Positions 27,396-36,488 of a stretch of DNA of 64,000 bases are shown piece after piece. Position numbers and translations under genes: made by a program. Within the stretch, counting starts at the first letter, position 1. Each line of letters starts with the position of its first letter. Origin of the DNA: CAZSDP01 sp964605665 (GTDB taxonomy: Bacteria > Planctomycetota > UBA8108 > UBA1146); assembly GCA_964605665.1 (NCBI GenBank), contig CAZSDP010000010.1:82439-146438 (forward strand), in the 5' to 3' direction. The notes beneath the pieces are model-generated. The model did not search any database. It was given only the letters and a program-made list of their open reading frames with translations, and had not been told where the DNA came from.

Positions 27396-28682
27396 CTACA
27401 GAGGGACCGCCTTTTTCTCGGTCGACTTGAGCTCTTTCACTGGAGGAAGAGTTGGTGCGATCAGAGCCAGGACCGACATCGCAGTCGAGTAAGACTCGGT
27501 CCGGGGGAAAATTCGGTCATTCCAGCCGCCGTCCTTTTCGATCGTTCTCCAGAGCAACTCCTGCATCCGAGTTCGGTACTTCCCACGCAACTCTTCAGGG
27601 AGTTGCTCCACTGCGAGAGCAGCGTAGGTGTGCCCAAAGAAGAAGTAGTAAGGAGCAACTCCGTAGGGAGGCTTGTGGGTACCTTGACGACTCTTCCTCT
27701 TGAGCAACTCTTGCCAGTTCTTTTCCTCGAAGAAGCCGTCAATCGCTGCCTGAAGCTTCTTCTCATCGCTACGGCCTGCTCGATAGAGGCAAAGCTCAGC
27801 GATGGCAGAACGAGCACTCGCTCCTCCCATCGGTTCTTCTTCATTGCGGAGCCGTCCGCTATAGGCGTAGGCGATAGACTCGCCACGGGCCCGCTCGAGG
27901 GCCCCGAGCGCATCGTCGATCATCTTCTGCGGAACTTTGAAGCCAGCATCCCGAGCATGGAATAAGGCAATCAGAGTCGACCCGGTCATGAATGGGCTGA
28001 CACCTCGCCCCGCATAGTTCCACCCTCCACCATTGACTTGCCCCACTTCGAGACACGAGATCAAGTGGGGGATTGCTCGTTTGACTTGGCGCTCTGTTCG
28101 CGTAGTCAGAAGGTCCTCGACTTCGATGGAGCGGAGGAAGAACTTTAAGGCGTACGCTTGCCCCCACCCACGCACGTCATAGGAGGTTTGTCGACGTGGA
28201 GCCATCCCTTGATCTTGGTCGATCATTGTGAGCATGAAGCGAACAGCGCGGCGGATGGCGTCTTTTCTCTTCTCATCAAATCCGGGGGCCTCCAAGAGAG
28301 CTTCACACACGATCGCAGTGCCTCCGACTCGATATCCGGAAGGGATCTGCCCACGCACCCGATAGACTCCCTCATAAGGCCACTCACGAGCCCCTTTGCG
28401 CTGAGCCTGCTTCCTCAGCTTCTCCAGACGAGAGCGCTCCCCTTCTTGCCACTTCGCGAGCTCGGCTTCGGGGAAGCCACCCACGGGCGAGTCCGGTACA
28501 TAGTCTTCCTGGTTGGCGACCAACAAGTCGCAGGCTCGTTCAATCGCCGCATTCAAGTCCTCGGGACTTGGGACCACGTCGTCTTGATGATCATCACTCG
28601 CCTGAAGAGCCATCGTCGAAGCAAGACACCCGATAAGAACCAAGAGTAGTTTCGAGCGCAGCTGAAGTCGGCAGAAAAACAT
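27396..28682 (-). CDS. Exported alpha-toroid protein (prenyltransferase/squalene-cyclase-like repeat)
   Basis: This 428-residue protein has a signal peptide (LLLVLIGCLASTMALQA) and helix-pair repeats with the 'GGW.Y......S...T......L' signature, for example NGGGWNYAG...FMTGSTLIAL and DGGWNDRIFPRTESYSTAM. This is the alpha-alpha toroid of terpene cyclases and prenyltransferases. The DxDD motif of squalene-hopene cyclase is not seen and the protein is much shorter, so catalysis is doubtful. Exported toroid proteins of this type are common and uncharacterised in planctomycetes. The start has AAAGGG 5 nt upstream. It converges with the endonuclease gene. Confidence 0.8.
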   Translation of the reverse strand: MFFCRLQLRSKLLLVLIGCLASTMALQASDDHQDDVVPSPEDLNAAIERACDLLVANQEDYVPDSPVGGFPEAELAKWQEGERSRLEKLRKQAQRKGAREWPYEGVYRVRGQIPSGYRVGGTAIVCEALLEAPGFDEKRKDAIRRAVRFMLTMIDQDQGMAPRRQTSYDVRGWGQAYALKFFLRSIEVEDLLTTRTERQVKRAIPHLISCLEVGQVNGGGWNYAGRGVSPFMTGSTLIALFHARDAGFKVPQKMIDDALGALERARGESIAYAYSGRLRNEEEPMGGASARSAIAELCLYRAGRSDEKKLQAAIDGFFEEKNWQELLKRKSRQGTHKPPYGVAPYYFFFGHTYAALAVEQLPEELRGKYRTRMQELLWRTIEKDGGWNDRIFPRTESYSTAMSVLALIAPTLPPVKELKSTEKKAVPL

Positions 28683-28888
28683 TGGAGCCCTTTCGATCGA
28701 TCGTCACGACATCAGTGGTCAAGGACGCGGAGAACGGGTGCTAGTCTGTCTCAGACCAGCTCAAATTCCCAGGGAATTGAACTTCCCAGCGGTCCATTAG
28801 AAGAATGAAAGCGGAGAGCTTCGAGAGCAGAATCGATCGCCGCCCGATTGACTCTCGATGACTTCTCGAGATGTACCAACAACGAAGA

Positions 28889-30286
28889 TCAGCCGAAGTG
28901 CCGAGTAGAACAGTCGTTGCATATGGTATGGGTAAAAGTGAGTTCTTCGTCGGCGGGAAGATAGTCGGCAATGGGGAGCCAACGCCCGGTTTTAGTCCAA
29001 ATGCGGTGACACCAAGCGCAGATCCGGATGAGGTCTTCATTCACCACCAAATCAAAGGCCGGGTGCCCTGGCTTCCACAAGTGAGCGACCAAGTTGAGTA
29101 CTTCAGCGCGCTCGGTCTGTAGCCGCACACGGTAGTCATTTAGAATTTTCCAGTCTTCTTCTGTTGCTTCAAGAAGCTCTGGTAACTCCTCGGTGGTCAA
29201 ATCGGCCTCAATCAATCGGTGCGAAATCTCGGTGGCCGTCAGGTCAAATGCTCTCTTGGAGTCTTCGACCGCCCCCCACTCCTCGAACCACTGGCCCAAC
29301 TCCACGGCTCTCCGCGCAAGTTCGAATCCGTTGAGGGTTCTCTGGAGAAGCTCGAAACTCTCTTGTGCCAATGCGATCAGCTCTTCTTTGTTGGAGTCTC
29401 GCTCGCGCCCTCTTTGCAATTGCAGCTGAACCAATTCACCACGCCAGACGTCTCGCCAACGATCATTGAGCTCGTACACCTGCTCCAAAGCTTCGACCTC
29501 TTCGATGACTTGCTCTCGAAGATCGGGATAGGCTTCGTATTGGGCGAGAAGACGACGAGTTTCACAGTGAGCAAAGACTGCTGGTTGAACCACGTCAACT
29601 CGCGAGAGGCAATCCCACTCCTGTGCGATCATCACCAGAGCTTCCAATGGTTGACCATTCGCCAAAGCGAGTCTTGCCAATGCGTGTAGCCGCACCGATT
29701 CGACTTGGTAATACACCTCTTTGCGATCAATTTCATCGGAGAGAGCCTTGATCGAATTCAAGCTCTCCTCAGCACGCTCCAAATCCCCGATGCGGATCAG
29801 CAGATGCGCGCGCCGATTCAATGCAGACGCTTCTTTGTCTGGCCTACCGGTCTCTTTGGCGATGCGTGCTGCACCTCCGTACAACACGAGAGACTCAAAA
29901 ATTCTCCCGCGTACCGAGAGTGATACTGCGAGGTTGATTTGCGCCTGCAATCGAAGCGGATCGCGATACTCTCGCCCGGCTAGTAACGCTCGCTGCCAAA
30001 TCGCCTCAGCAGCATCGGTGTTGCCGTGGAAATAATTGTGAACTCCGAGGAGGTGAAGAGCTTTCCGCTGAGATTCGAATTCTCCGTGATGACTGACATA
30101 CTCCAGAAAGGAGATCGCTTCCTTCGGGGGGCAGGTCCGAAGATTCTTAATCATCCAAGAGACGCGGGTGGGGTCCTCCGCCAAGACTTGAGGATCTTGG
30201 CGCCAATACTCTTGAAAGGCCCCGTCGGGATCTCCGAGACGAATATCGTCGCCGGGTAGTCGCTGATCCAAAATCCTTGCCCCCAT
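28889..30286 (-). CDS. TPR-repeat protein with C-terminal CxxC zinc-ribbon-like domain
   Basis: The 465-residue protein has no signal peptide. Residues about 60-370 are helical pairs with TPR-like spacing (for example HLLGVHNYFHGNTDAAEAIW). The last 45 residues carry ICAWCHRIWTKTGRW...ICNDCS, a Cys4 pattern often found at the ends of bacterial sensor kinases and response regulators ('CAWC..........W......Y.......SHGICPDC'). This suggests a cytoplasmic adaptor or regulator. No enzymatic motif was seen. The ATG at 30286 lacks a clear ribosome site, so the true start may lie slightly downstream. Confidence 0.75.
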   Translation of the reverse strand: MGARILDQRLPGDDIRLGDPDGAFQEYWRQDPQVLAEDPTRVSWMIKNLRTCPPKEAISFLEYVSHHGEFESQRKALHLLGVHNYFHGNTDAAEAIWQRALLAGREYRDPLRLQAQINLAVSLSVRGRIFESLVLYGGAARIAKETGRPDKEASALNRRAHLLIRIGDLERAEESLNSIKALSDEIDRKEVYYQVESVRLHALARLALANGQPLEALVMIAQEWDCLSRVDVVQPAVFAHCETRRLLAQYEAYPDLREQVIEEVEALEQVYELNDRWRDVWRGELVQLQLQRGRERDSNKEELIALAQESFELLQRTLNGFELARRAVELGQWFEEWGAVEDSKRAFDLTATEISHRLIEADLTTEELPELLEATEEDWKILNDYRVRLQTERAEVLNLVAHLWKPGHPAFDLVVNEDLIRICAWCHRIWTKTGRWLPIADYLPADEELTFTHTICNDCSTRHFG

Positions 30287-30360
30287 GTCTACACGATTGG
30301 ATGCGATCTTCGATTTTCAGCTACGCTCAAAGATCTCTCGAGTCGGTCCCTCTATTCATC

Positions 30361-30398
30361 CTCTCGATTCACTCTCTCGATTCACTCTCTCGATTCAT
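30361..30398. repeat. 13-bp tandem repeat, about three copies
   Basis: The unit ctctcgattcact is repeated at 30361-30373 and 30374-30386, and a third incomplete copy runs to 30398. Copies are identical over the shared bases. It lies in non-coding DNA upstream of the TPR protein gene. Confidence 0.9.
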
Positions 30399-30449
30399 AG
30401 TGCCCGCACTATGAGCGAAGAAGAGCGACCTCTGGTAGCAAATTCGATT

Positions 30450-30477
30450 GCTCCGCTCCCTCGGCTCCGCTCCCTCG
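30450..30477. repeat. 14-bp direct repeat, two copies
   Basis: gctccgctccctcg occurs twice in direct succession (30450-30463 and 30464-30477). It is separated by only 3 bases from the next, unrelated repeat. Confidence 0.85.
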
Positions 30478-30480
30478 CCT

Positions 30481-30535
30481 GCCCACAGGTCAGACTGCCC
30501 ACAGGTCAGACTGCCCACAGGTCAGACTGCCCATA
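30481..30535. repeat. 16-bp tandem repeat, 3.4 copies
   Basis: gcccacaggtcagact is repeated exactly at 30481-30496, 30497-30512 and 30513-30528, followed by a partial copy starting gcccata. There are no spacers, so this is not a CRISPR array. Confidence 0.95.
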
Positions 30536-30730
30536 GTCCATCCCTCGCTCGAGAGACTTGTGAGCCGCTCGTACTCACTATCCGGTTCCAGTCGACGAAT
30601 CGCAAGGTCCAATCCGCACCGGAATTCTAAGCGTCAGAGGAAAAACTCGATCGAACGAAACGGAAAAAGAAAGTGGGGAGAAGAGCCAAAGCCCCTCTCC
30701 CCAATGTCGTCAAACCAGATTCGACTCCAC

Positions 30731-33700
30731 TTATGGGCAGGAAGTCGTGAAATTACATCCCAAGGCATCCGCAGTCGGGTCGATTCCGCAACCTGGAAAT
30801 GGTGGCGGTGGCGGCGGCCCTTGGGCGAGCAAGGCGGTCAAGATGTCGATCGCATCGGCGATGTCCTTCAATCCATCGTCGTTGTTGTCACAAGCATCAT
30901 CGCATGGCACGAACGGAGGTGTTCCGGCACCGGGAAAGAGGGTTGAGAGCAGGACGATCGCATCGGAAATGTCCTGTGTTCCATCGTCATTGCAATCTCC
31001 CCGCTGAAATTCAGGAACTGGCGGAGATCCTTCCGGCCCTTGAACATCGACTCCAACGAAGTCTGGAGTTCCTGGAATGAAGAGACCGAGATTCGCCGTC
31101 ACCGAAGCGGGTGAAACATTTGTTTCGAACCAGAAGTTGTACATCGTGCCAAAGCGCAGTGCGTTTGAGTCGGGATCGACGGAGTGCGGTGCGGGACTCT
31201 CCCAAGTGACGCTGGAGCTGTCCACGACGACCGACCAATCGGTGGGGTCATAAGGCTCTCCAGAGTGATGGTCCACATCGTGGAAGCCAGTATTGAGTAC
31301 CGTCGCTCCCGGTGGCAGCGGTATAGAGAACGACCCCGCAGACCGATGAGAGTTCAAGTTGTAGATCGCATAGTCATAGAGGTAGAACCCTCCGCCAAGG
31401 TCGGTGACCTTGCTCGCCACGTGAAATCGTCCTTCATTCGGAACATCTGCAACGGTGAGGTCAACGGATGCATCGGGCATCCCCTGCCCCAAACCATGAT
31501 CCGCCCACGCCTGCATCGCCGGCACCGCGACTTGCATCGCCCCCTGAACGGTCATATCGAAACTGGTCGGAGAAACGGTGACCCGCTTATAGGAAGCGTT
31601 GTTGTACGCGTTCCCATTCTGCGCGTCATCGGGTGCCACGTAGATCCCCTCGATAAAGTACTGAGCAGAGGCCTGCGAAAGATCCGATTCTGCGATCTGC
31701 ATTCGCTTATCGAGGAGGCTCGCCGCACCTGGAGTGGTGGGGTCATTGTCGCCAGTGAAAGCGTTGACCTGCGAACGAGGTCCCAAGATCCCTTGGGAAC
31801 CATTGAACCCCGATCCGTACACGTCCAAACACCCGACCCCCAGGACGCTTCCGCCGGCACCATTACAGGGAAGTCCGCAACCACTTCCCGCCGCCGCTCC
31901 GGTGCCCCGCTTCATCCATGACATTCCGATCTGGACGAGACGACCATTGTCGAGGCGGTAGGCGTTCATCCCCAACAGAGGAGTATTGGTCCCCCACAAC
32001 AAGTTCTCATCTCCGATGTTGCAGGTGTAGCTTCCGAGGGAGTAAGCACGGATCCCACCGATCTCACCCCAGTTCGAGACGCTGATACAGTCGGTGTAGA
32101 CCACATCCGCGCCGATCAGGAGGCTGGGATCGTACTCGTCGACTTGGAGCGTAAACTCTCCGGCGGCACCATTCGATCCCGAGACCCGAATCCAATACTC
32201 GGTTCCAGCGGTGACCGGCCACTGCGCATTCGACCCCTGACCACAAGCGTCATCGCTGCACACCAATTCCTCCGCGACTCCGCCGGGACAACCGGAATAG
32301 ATCGAAACGACCGAGTCGTAGTCGGAAATACAGGTGCGCACTCGAAGGGTCAAATTGGTCGTCGCAGTGTAGCGATACCAGATGCTCGGAGAGTTGTCGG
32401 ACGAGCCGCAAGTCGTAGAACCATCGGTTTCATTACCTGGGGTGTCCCCGAGATAGCTTCCCGCGGTGATCACTTCTGCATTGACGCAGAGATCATTGGG
32501 GTCGGGTGCTGGCGGCAACAGACATTGCAGTGACATCTCGAAGTCACCCTCGGAGCCCCCAAAACCGTGAACCAGAATCTTGTACTCGACCCCCGCAGTG
32601 GAAAACCAATTGACCTGTGATCGAAGTCCGGAAAATGTGCAGCTCGCATCATCATTGCCTGCAACACAGACTAGGGAACCGCAGTCACCGCTATAAACAC
32701 GCAATTTGGTGTCGTAGTTCGAACCCGGTTGGCACGTCGAAATCTCGATCTCATCTCCGGTCCCGATGAAGCTGAACCACACCGCACCACCGGAACCATC
32801 GCTGGTCCCGCAGGTACCCAGGCTTTCTGGGGTTGCGGCCAACGTGCTGCCACTGACGATCTCGTTGCACATCAGAGGAATAGCGCCGCTGCAGAAGTCG
32901 TTGAAGAGAGACTGCGTGGTCACCGTCAAGGTATATGCGCCGGCAGCACCATTCTTGCCTGAAACTCGAATCCAATACTCTTGTCCGGTGAGAACGGAGG
33001 CCACTGCACTCGACGCGGTACCACAATCGTCATCGCTACACGCCAGCTCGTTGCCGACTGTACCAGGACAACCGGAGTGAATCGAAACTACCGTATCAAA
33101 TGAAGTGTTGCAGGTGCGCGCGACAAGGTTACCGTCCTCTGTCGCCACATGGCGATACCAAACACTCGGTGAAGCGTCGGCCGATCCGCAACTACTGGAA
33201 CCGTCACTGTCATTGCCGGTCGTATCTCCAACGAAGGTTCCGGTTGTGACCAGCTCGGCATTCGCACAAAGATCATTGGGCTGTGGCCCTGGTGGGGCCA
33301 AGCAGGTGAGAGCAACCTCGTAGTTTCCTTGGCTGCTAGCAAACCCATGCACAAGAATCTTGTACTCGACCCCTACGACAGAAACCCACGTCACCCGAGA
33401 AAACAGTCCATTGAAGGAGCAGCTGGCGTCATCATTTCCCGTGACACAGACCAGAGCTCCACAAGCACCGGAGTAAACTCGCAGCTTCGTATCGTAGTTG
33501 CTCCCCGCCTGGCAAGTGGTGACTTCGATTTCGTCTCCAGTTCCGATGAACCGGTACCACACCGCGCCAGCGGTACCGTCGGTGGTGCCGCAACTGGCTT
33601 GTGTCTCGGGATTGGCTCCAACGGTTGTTCCCGTCACGACGCTGTTGCATGACAAGAGGATCGCGTCAACACAGGTGTCATTCGCGGGCTGCGCAAATGC

Positions 33701-33769
33701 CGCCCCCGAAAAAGTCGTGAGCATTGCGACAAACAACCAAAGGAAGATTCTCTGAAGACTCTCGGTCAA
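30731..33769 (-). CDS. Large secreted PPC-repeat protein with Cys-marked dockerin-like tail
   Basis: Start: the TTG at 33769 follows GAGAGGTGG by 6 nt; the longer frame to 33814 has no ribosome site. The 1012-residue product has a signal peptide (FVAMLTTFSGAAFAQ). Four pre-peptidase-C-terminal-like beta domains follow in the order A-B-A'-B', each opening with 'ND.C..A' and containing 'VWYR(F/H/Y)' or its WFSF variant, plus a 'YDTKLRVYSG' or 'D(T/S)VVSI.SGCPG' strand. About 370 residues of an unrecognised Cys-containing domain come next (GADVVYTDCISVSNWGEIGG...). The end is the dockerin-like pair RGDCNDDGTQDISD and NDDGLKDIADA, closing with TTSCP. Probably a surface adhesin or scaffold. The neighbour at 34060 is a close paralogue lacking two PPC domains. 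Confidence 0.9.
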   Translation of the reverse strand: MTESLQRIFLWLFVAMLTTFSGAAFAQPANDTCVDAILLSCNSVVTGTTVGANPETQASCGTTDGTAGAVWYRFIGTGDEIEVTTCQAGSNYDTKLRVYSGACGALVCVTGNDDASCSFNGLFSRVTWVSVVGVEYKILVHGFASSQGNYEVALTCLAPPGPQPNDLCANAELVTTGTFVGDTTGNDSDGSSSCGSADASPSVWYRHVATEDGNLVARTCNTSFDTVVSIHSGCPGTVGNELACSDDDCGTASSAVASVLTGQEYWIRVSGKNGAAGAYTLTVTTQSLFNDFCSGAIPLMCNEIVSGSTLAATPESLGTCGTSDGSGGAVWFSFIGTGDEIEISTCQPGSNYDTKLRVYSGDCGSLVCVAGNDDASCTFSGLRSQVNWFSTAGVEYKILVHGFGGSEGDFEMSLQCLLPPAPDPNDLCVNAEVITAGSYLGDTPGNETDGSTTCGSSDNSPSIWYRYTATTNLTLRVRTCISDYDSVVSIYSGCPGGVAEELVCSDDACGQGSNAQWPVTAGTEYWIRVSGSNGAAGEFTLQVDEYDPSLLIGADVVYTDCISVSNWGEIGGIRAYSLGSYTCNIGDENLLWGTNTPLLGMNAYRLDNGRLVQIGMSWMKRGTGAAAGSGCGLPCNGAGGSVLGVGCLDVYGSGFNGSQGILGPRSQVNAFTGDNDPTTPGAASLLDKRMQIAESDLSQASAQYFIEGIYVAPDDAQNGNAYNNASYKRVTVSPTSFDMTVQGAMQVAVPAMQAWADHGLGQGMPDASVDLTVADVPNEGRFHVASKVTDLGGGFYLYDYAIYNLNSHRSAGSFSIPLPPGATVLNTGFHDVDHHSGEPYDPTDWSVVVDSSSVTWESPAPHSVDPDSNALRFGTMYNFWFETNVSPASVTANLGLFIPGTPDFVGVDVQGPEGSPPVPEFQRGDCNDDGTQDISDAIVLLSTLFPGAGTPPFVPCDDACDNNDDGLKDIADAIDILTALLAQGPPPPPPFPGCGIDPTADALGCNFTTSCP

Positions 33770-34059
33770 AGGGCACCACCTCTCATCGATCCGGCCTCTA
33801 CTTTCAGCAACCAACGACAGTCACTCGAATGGAATCCCCTTCGAACAAGGAAAACTGGAGTGCGAAGTTGGGAAGTCAGGCCCTTGGTTTCAACGATGCC
33901 ATCTTCCCCGATCTTCTGGCCCATCGCTACCCCAACGTTGCAAGGAGAGTGCACCGTTCAACGTCACGCGGGGTGAATACGGACCATGAGATCGTCAGAG
34001 AGCCGCTAGAAGGTCGATCAGCAATCGAGATAATGACAGATTGCGATCTCGCTCACCAA

Positions 34060-36369
34060 TCAGGGACAGATCCCGGAACTGATGCAATCGAGCGAGTCTG
34101 ACGTTGGATCTAAACCGCAGCCAGGATAAGGGGCTGGCGGTGGAGGCCCTTCGACGAAGAGCGCATCCAAAAGATAGATCACATCGGCGAGATCCTTTGC
34201 TCCGTCGTCATTGGCGTCACAGGCATCGTCACACGGCAATGCAGGTGGAGTCCCTCCTCCAGGAAACAACTCGACCAATAGCACGACTCCATCGGAGAGA
34301 TCCCGGGTTCCATCGTCATTGCAATCCCCTCTTTGGAATCCACCGAGCACCACAATCTGCTCAGGGCCCTGCACCACCACGTCAACTTGGTCAGGGGTTC
34401 CCGGCCGGAAGAGTCCGATGGTGGAAACAACATCTGCGGGGGTGGCATCGACTTCGAACCAAAAGTTGTACATCGTGCCAAATCGCAGTGCGTTTGAGTC
34501 GGGGTCGACGGAAAATGGAGCGGGGCTCGACCAAGTGATGCTGCCTGGCTCAACGGTGACAGACCAATCTGTTGGATCATATGGCTCACCCGAATGGTGA
34601 TCGATGTCATGGAATCCAACCTCGGTCACTGTGGCGCCGGGAGGCAAGGGCACTGTGAAAGAGCCGGCAGAGCGGTGAGAGTTCAGGTTGTAGATCGCAT
34701 AGTCATAGAGAAAGATCCCGCCACCTAGATCGGTCACCTTGCTCGCGAGATGGAAGCGCCCTTCACTCGGCACGTCGGCAACGGTGAGCGCGACGGAAGG
34801 GTCCGGGACTCCTGCACCGAGACCATGATCTGCCCAGGCGTTGAGTGCGGGAGAACCGACTTGCATCGACCCTTGCACCGTCATATCGAAGTTGCCGGGG
34901 GAGATCGTGACTCGCTTGTAGGATGCATTGTTGTATGCATTCCCATTTTGAGCGTCGTCGGGGGCGACGTAGATCCCTTCGATGAAGTATTGGTCACTCT
35001 GACTGGCCAAATCAGATTCGCTGACTTGCATCCGTTTGGAGAGAAGATTTGGTGCTGCTCCTGAAGAACCAGGATTCTCTCCGGTGTAAGCATTCACCTG
35101 AGATCGTGGACCGAGAATACTCTGGGTTCCGTTGAAGCTCGAACCATAGACGTCGCGACAACCCGCCCCGAGAACGCTTCCTCCTGCGCCATTACAGAGT
35201 AGTCCACAGCCATTTCCTACGGCGGCCCCGGTTCCACGTTTCATCCAGGACATGCCGATCTGCATCAGCCGACCATCTACGAGTCGATACGCGTTCATCC
35301 CGAGAAGTGGGGTATTGCCTCCCCAAAGCAGGTTTTCATCGCCGATGTTACACGTGTAACTCGCGAGGGAGTAAGCACGCACGCCTCCGATCTGCCCCCA
35401 ATTGGTGACACTGACACAGTCGGTGTACACAACATCGGCACCGATCAGCAAACTCGGATCGTACTCATCGACCTGAAGCGTGAATTGACCAGCGGCACCA
35501 TTTTTCCCCGAGACTCGAATCCAATATTCGGTTCCGATGATGACGGGCCACTCGGCAGAGGAACCACTTCCACAAGCATCATCACTACACACGAGCTCCT
35601 CGGCGACATCTCCGGGGCAGCTCGAGTAGATCGAAACGACGGTATCGAAGTCGGCGGCACAGGTTCTCGCTCTGAGAGTCAGGTCGGTCGTCGCGGTGTA
35701 TCGATACCAAACACTGGGAGAATTATCGGAGAGTCCACAACTGGTCGATCCGTCGGAATCATTACCTGGCGTATCGCCCAAGTAACTTCCTGCGGTGATC
35801 GGAGTAGCGTTGACACAAAGGTCATTGAGGTCGGGAGCTGGTGGGAGCAAACATGCGAGGGAGAGTTCGTAGTTCCCCTCACTCGAAGAGAATCCATGCA
35901 CCAAGATCTTGTATTCGACACCCACTGCAGAAGACCAAGTCACCCGAGATCGAAGTCCACTAAAAGTGCATGGATCGTCGTCATCTCCAGCCACACAAAC
36001 GAGAGCCCCGCAGGCTCCCGAGTAAACTCGCAGTTTCGTGTCGAAGTCGCTCCCGATCTGACAGGTGGTGATTTCGATCTCATCGCCCGTTCCGACGAAG
36101 CGATACCAGACTGCCCCACCACTTCCGTCACTGGTCCCACAAAATCCCACCGACTCTGGATTCGCCGAAACTGTTTCCCCCGAAGCAATCGTGTTGCAAT
36201 CGAGGGTCAATGCTCCGGGGCACTGATCATTGGTCGGCTGTCCCAGTATCGGTTGCAGGGGGAAGAGGAAGAAGAGCCCGATGAGGAAGATCGCGGTCAG
36301 CGCAAACAGATGCCCCGTTGCCGCGACGCGGCTCCCAAATTGCTGAGAAGATTGCTGCGAAGTTCTCAC
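34060..36369 (-). CDS. Secreted PPC-repeat protein, paralogue of the upstream gene
   Basis: I choose the GTG at 36369, which has GAGAGG about 10 nt upstream and gives a hydrophobic signal peptide (LFALTAIFLIGLFFLFPLQP). The longer frame to 36615 would overlap the next gene. The 769-residue product has two PPC-like domains (A-B), then the same 370-residue unknown domain as its neighbour (GADVVYTDCVSVTNWGQIGG), and a dockerin-like tail ending SSGICP. Long stretches are near-identical to the 1012-residue protein, showing a tandem gene duplication followed by gain or loss of one A-B pair. Both copies keep intact frames. Likely surface-exposed; partner unknown. Confidence 0.9.
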   Translation of the reverse strand: MRTSQQSSQQFGSRVAATGHLFALTAIFLIGLFFLFPLQPILGQPTNDQCPGALTLDCNTIASGETVSANPESVGFCGTSDGSGGAVWYRFVGTGDEIEITTCQIGSDFDTKLRVYSGACGALVCVAGDDDDPCTFSGLRSRVTWSSAVGVEYKILVHGFSSSEGNYELSLACLLPPAPDLNDLCVNATPITAGSYLGDTPGNDSDGSTSCGLSDNSPSVWYRYTATTDLTLRARTCAADFDTVVSIYSSCPGDVAEELVCSDDACGSGSSAEWPVIIGTEYWIRVSGKNGAAGQFTLQVDEYDPSLLIGADVVYTDCVSVTNWGQIGGVRAYSLASYTCNIGDENLLWGGNTPLLGMNAYRLVDGRLMQIGMSWMKRGTGAAVGNGCGLLCNGAGGSVLGAGCRDVYGSSFNGTQSILGPRSQVNAYTGENPGSSGAAPNLLSKRMQVSESDLASQSDQYFIEGIYVAPDDAQNGNAYNNASYKRVTISPGNFDMTVQGSMQVGSPALNAWADHGLGAGVPDPSVALTVADVPSEGRFHLASKVTDLGGGIFLYDYAIYNLNSHRSAGSFTVPLPPGATVTEVGFHDIDHHSGEPYDPTDWSVTVEPGSITWSSPAPFSVDPDSNALRFGTMYNFWFEVDATPADVVSTIGLFRPGTPDQVDVVVQGPEQIVVLGGFQRGDCNDDGTRDLSDGVVLLVELFPGGGTPPALPCDDACDANDDGAKDLADVIYLLDALFVEGPPPPAPYPGCGLDPTSDSLDCISSGICP

Positions 36370-36488
36370 GACACTCAAACCTCTCACGCCAGTGATTCCG
36401 GCGCTCTCCAAGATTACTGAGATGCGGGGGGGACGGGACCTCTCGGCCCAAACCTCGTTCCCTTCAATTATTGCAGGAAATCTGTCAT

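Larger units (their letters stand above)
30287..30730. other. Intergenic region carrying three successive tandem repeats
   Basis: A 444-base stretch with no supportable gene. It contains three unrelated short tandem repeats, listed separately. The remainder shows no terminator-like hairpin. Confidence 0.6.

Noticed and set aside
30481..30535. Short repeat cluster resembling a small CRISPR array
   Set aside because: Units are directly adjacent without spacers, and no cas genes are present.
35485..36420. Plus-strand open frame of about 310 codons opposite the PPC protein
   Set aside because: It mirrors the PPC domains in the antisense frame and has no recognisable family.
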